Below, piece by piece: positions 4,034 through 5,109 of a stretch of 5,109 nucleotides of DNA. The position numbers were made by a program, and so were the translations under genes. The notes below the pieces were generated by a model. It saw nothing but the letters and a program-made list of their open reading frames with translations. It had not been told where the DNA came from and searched no databases. Numbering within the stretch: position 1 is the first letter of the stretch; each line of letters opens with the position of its first letter. Source of the DNA: Thermoplasmata archaeon (GTDB taxonomy: Archaea > Thermoplasmatota > Thermoplasmata > Thermoplasmatales > Thermoplasmataceae); the NCBI GenBank assembly GCA_021847855.1, contig JAJZOT010000154.1:1-5109 (forward strand), read 5' to 3'.

Positions 4034-4907
4034 TCACTTTTCATTTATTTTCACCTCTAGTTTCCTGGTATAGCCTTCCCTGAACGATTGGTCATTCTGG
4101 AACTTCCTCTTGAACACTCTTGGAGGAAGATAATCAACGGAGGAATGTGACCTCTTCTCATTGTAATCTGTGAACGCATTCTCTATGGCAACCGACTCTT
4201 CCCTGTAATCCTGGAATTCGTATGGCCAGACGTAGTCCGTTTTTAGGGATGAGTGGAACGACTCAATGTTACCATTGTCCTCCGGAGTGTGTTTCTGGAT
4301 GTACTCCAGGGATATTCTCAGCAGTTTCATTGAGCTCCTGAACTGCCGAGCTATGTACTGAGGACCGTTGTCTACCCTCAGTACTAGTCCATCAGGAACT
4401 TCTCCATCTAACGCTTTCACTACGGCGTCTTCAACTGCCCTGATCGCATCTCTGGACAAGCAGCTTTTGGAGTATTGGTATCCCACCCATTCTTTCGTGA
4501 AACAGTCCTTTATTGCTATGAGGTATGTCATCCCCTGCTGCGTGGGGATGTATGTGATGTCCGTTTCCCACAGCTGATCAGGTCCAGTGGGACGGAACAG
4601 ATTACTGTGGTTTGTTCTTCCCTTGTGCTTAGCGTATGGAAGAGATAGATTTCTATCTCTCAGCACCCTCCTCACTGCCTTCCTGTTGACCTTCGTTCCG
4701 TTGTTTCTAAGCACTGCCCAGACCCTCCTGTAGCCGTAAGTGGGCCTTTCGGATGCAGTCCTGATTATGTCCCTGCTCGATCTGAGGGGAGAGCCTCTTC
4801 ACTCTCCTCTCCTTCTCCCTGTAATAGAGGGAGGAAAGGGAAATACCTGATACCCTTGATATCTCTCTAAGGGACATATTGTTTCTGAGATCTTCAACGA
4901 CTGTCAT
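4034..4907 (-). pseudogene. orfB: IS3-family OrfB transposase (DDE), frameshifted
   Basis: This is the catalytic part of the transposase, which cuts and joins the element's ends. Two open pieces cover it: ATG 4907 to a TAG at 4707-4709, and the +1 frame from the region of 4789 to TGA 4034. Joined, they give about 290 residues, the normal OrfB length. The N-terminal HTH_21 region includes RTASERPTYGYRRVW, read only in the second frame. The catalytic triad is complete: Asp in WETDITY, Asp in RVDNGPQY, and Glu in NGNIESFHSSLK, with 35 residues between the last two (residues 52, 115 and 151 counted from the ATG at 4714). The tail has the usual HSS..Y.PP..F pattern. The lesion is an extra base; the GGGG run at 4786-4789 is the best candidate, because CCC on the coding strand restores RLSLRSSRDII. 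The ATG at 4907 has AAGGAGGG 5 nt upstream and overlaps the OrfA stop (ATGA). A sequencing error is possible. Confidence 0.85.
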
Positions 4908-5107
4908 CTTGACCCTCCTTGAAGCCTTTTTTTAAAAGCATTGATCACCAGGGTCTGTTCGCCAATCATCCTCTTGAGGTCATCTATCTCCTCATCCCTT
5001 GATTGAGGATGCCTGCCATCAGAGAGACCTTTCTTGCCGCTCTCTATGAACTGTTCCTTCCATTTGGCAAGCTGTGTCGGGAATATTCCATGCCTCCTGC
5101 ATATCTC
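4904..5107 (-). CDS. orfA: IS3-family OrfA transposase subunit, C-terminal 67 aa (partial)
   Basis: The visible part enters at the right edge within the HTH (EICRRHGIFPTQLAKWKEQF, the recognition-helix region of HTH_Tnp_1). It continues through a short Gly/Asp/Pro linker into a coiled coil (EEIDDLKRMIGEQTLVINAF) and ends GGSR before TGA 4904-4906. OrfA binds the inverted repeats and, when fused to OrfB by frameshifting, makes the active OrfAB transposase. The N-terminal 30-40 residues are outside the window. The stop overlaps the OrfB start as ATGA. The sequence is clean in the visible part. Confidence 0.85.
   Translation of the reverse strand, partial: EICRRHGIFPTQLAKWKEQFIESGKKGLSDGRHPQSRDEEIDDLKRMIGEQTLVINAFKKRLQGGSR
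4913..4920 (-). promoter_or_regulatory. Shine-Dalgarno site for OrfB
   Basis: AAGGAGGG on the minus strand ends 5 nt before ATG 4907. It allows OrfB to be started separately by coupling with OrfA. In IS3 elements such internal sites may also stimulate frameshifting when placed upstream of the slip run, but here it lies downstream of it. Confidence 0.6.
4927..4933 (-). promoter_or_regulatory. A7 slippery run for OrfAB fusion
   Basis: The coding strand reads TTT AAA AAA AGG in the OrfA frame. OrfB is in the -1 frame relative to OrfA, and from this run the -1 frame is open (KKASRRVKM, then OrfB) with no stop. Slippage of ribosome or polymerase on the A7 run would therefore yield OrfAB, the usual IS3 mechanism. 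It is not the strict A-AAA-AAG phase, so transcriptional or single-tRNA slippage is more likely. Confidence 0.5.
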
Positions 5108-5109
5108 TG

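Larger units (their letters stand above)
4000..5109 (-). mobile_element. IS3-family insertion sequence, right part outside the window
   Basis: The element has the IS3 plan: OrfA with HTH and coiled coil, OrfB with an integrase-fold DD(35)E domain overlapping it in the -1 frame, and an A7 slippery run before the overlap. Its 3' end is placed at TGATCTGCTACCCTG (from 4000), which begins with TG and resembles IS3-family inverted-repeat tips. The stop of OrfB is 34 nt inside this tip, as in other IS3 members. The other terminus, the inverted repeat and the target duplication lie beyond 5109, so the boundary is inferred. The element inserted about 100 nt downstream of the zinc-ribbon operon and reads towards it. 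OrfB has a one-base frameshift, so this copy may be inactive unless complemented. Confidence 0.85.

Noticed and set aside
4368..4577. Plus-strand open frame of 69 codons inside OrfB
   Set aside because: Antisense to the catalytic core of the transposase; its Ser/Thr-rich translation is a by-product of that coding sequence.

Overview
The window looks archaeal, most likely from a moderate-GC euryarchaeon of Thermoplasmata type. This is inferred from heavy use of AGG/AGA and ATA codons, AT-rich TATA-like elements about 25 nt before the coding starts (leaderless style) and few Shine-Dalgarno sites. No rRNA, tRNA or universal marker gene is present, so the placement is provisional.

Layout. Positions 1-546 hold short open fragments only: a broken or overlapping plus-strand coding end with a CPNGC knuckle (3-192), a 41-residue minus-strand ORF (207-332), and a gene-poor stretch with two hairpins, one directly behind the stop of the next gene. 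Two minus-strand genes follow: a 5-segment membrane protein (1096-1653) and a soluble acidic protein (547-1032), both unrecognised. A 14-nt perfect palindrome lies between a TATA-like element and the start of the membrane protein gene. The region 1700-2550 is a decay zone. It contains the C-terminal scrap of an integrase-fold transposase, a purine-rich tract ending in an orphan Shine-Dalgarno sequence, a hairpin cluster, and a minus-strand gene remnant broken by an in-frame TAG.

The best-preserved host module is a plus-strand gene pair at 2589-3898. The first gene encodes a four-helix membrane protein with a split zinc ribbon. The second, 11 nt further on, encodes a GRAM/PH-like protein with its own C-terminal zinc ribbon. 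They are probably co-transcribed from a leaderless promoter near 2558, and may act together at the membrane; their function is unknown.

From about 4000 to the right edge lies an IS3-family insertion sequence on the minus strand, cut by the window end. It has a partial OrfA (HTH plus coiled coil), an ATGA overlap, and OrfB with an intact DD(35)E triad. OrfB is broken by a one-base frameshift near a G4 run at 4786-4789. An A7 slippery run sits where IS3 elements normally make an OrfAB fusion by -1 frameshifting. Overall this is an accessory region: two small host gene pairs between generations of decaying and recent mobile elements.
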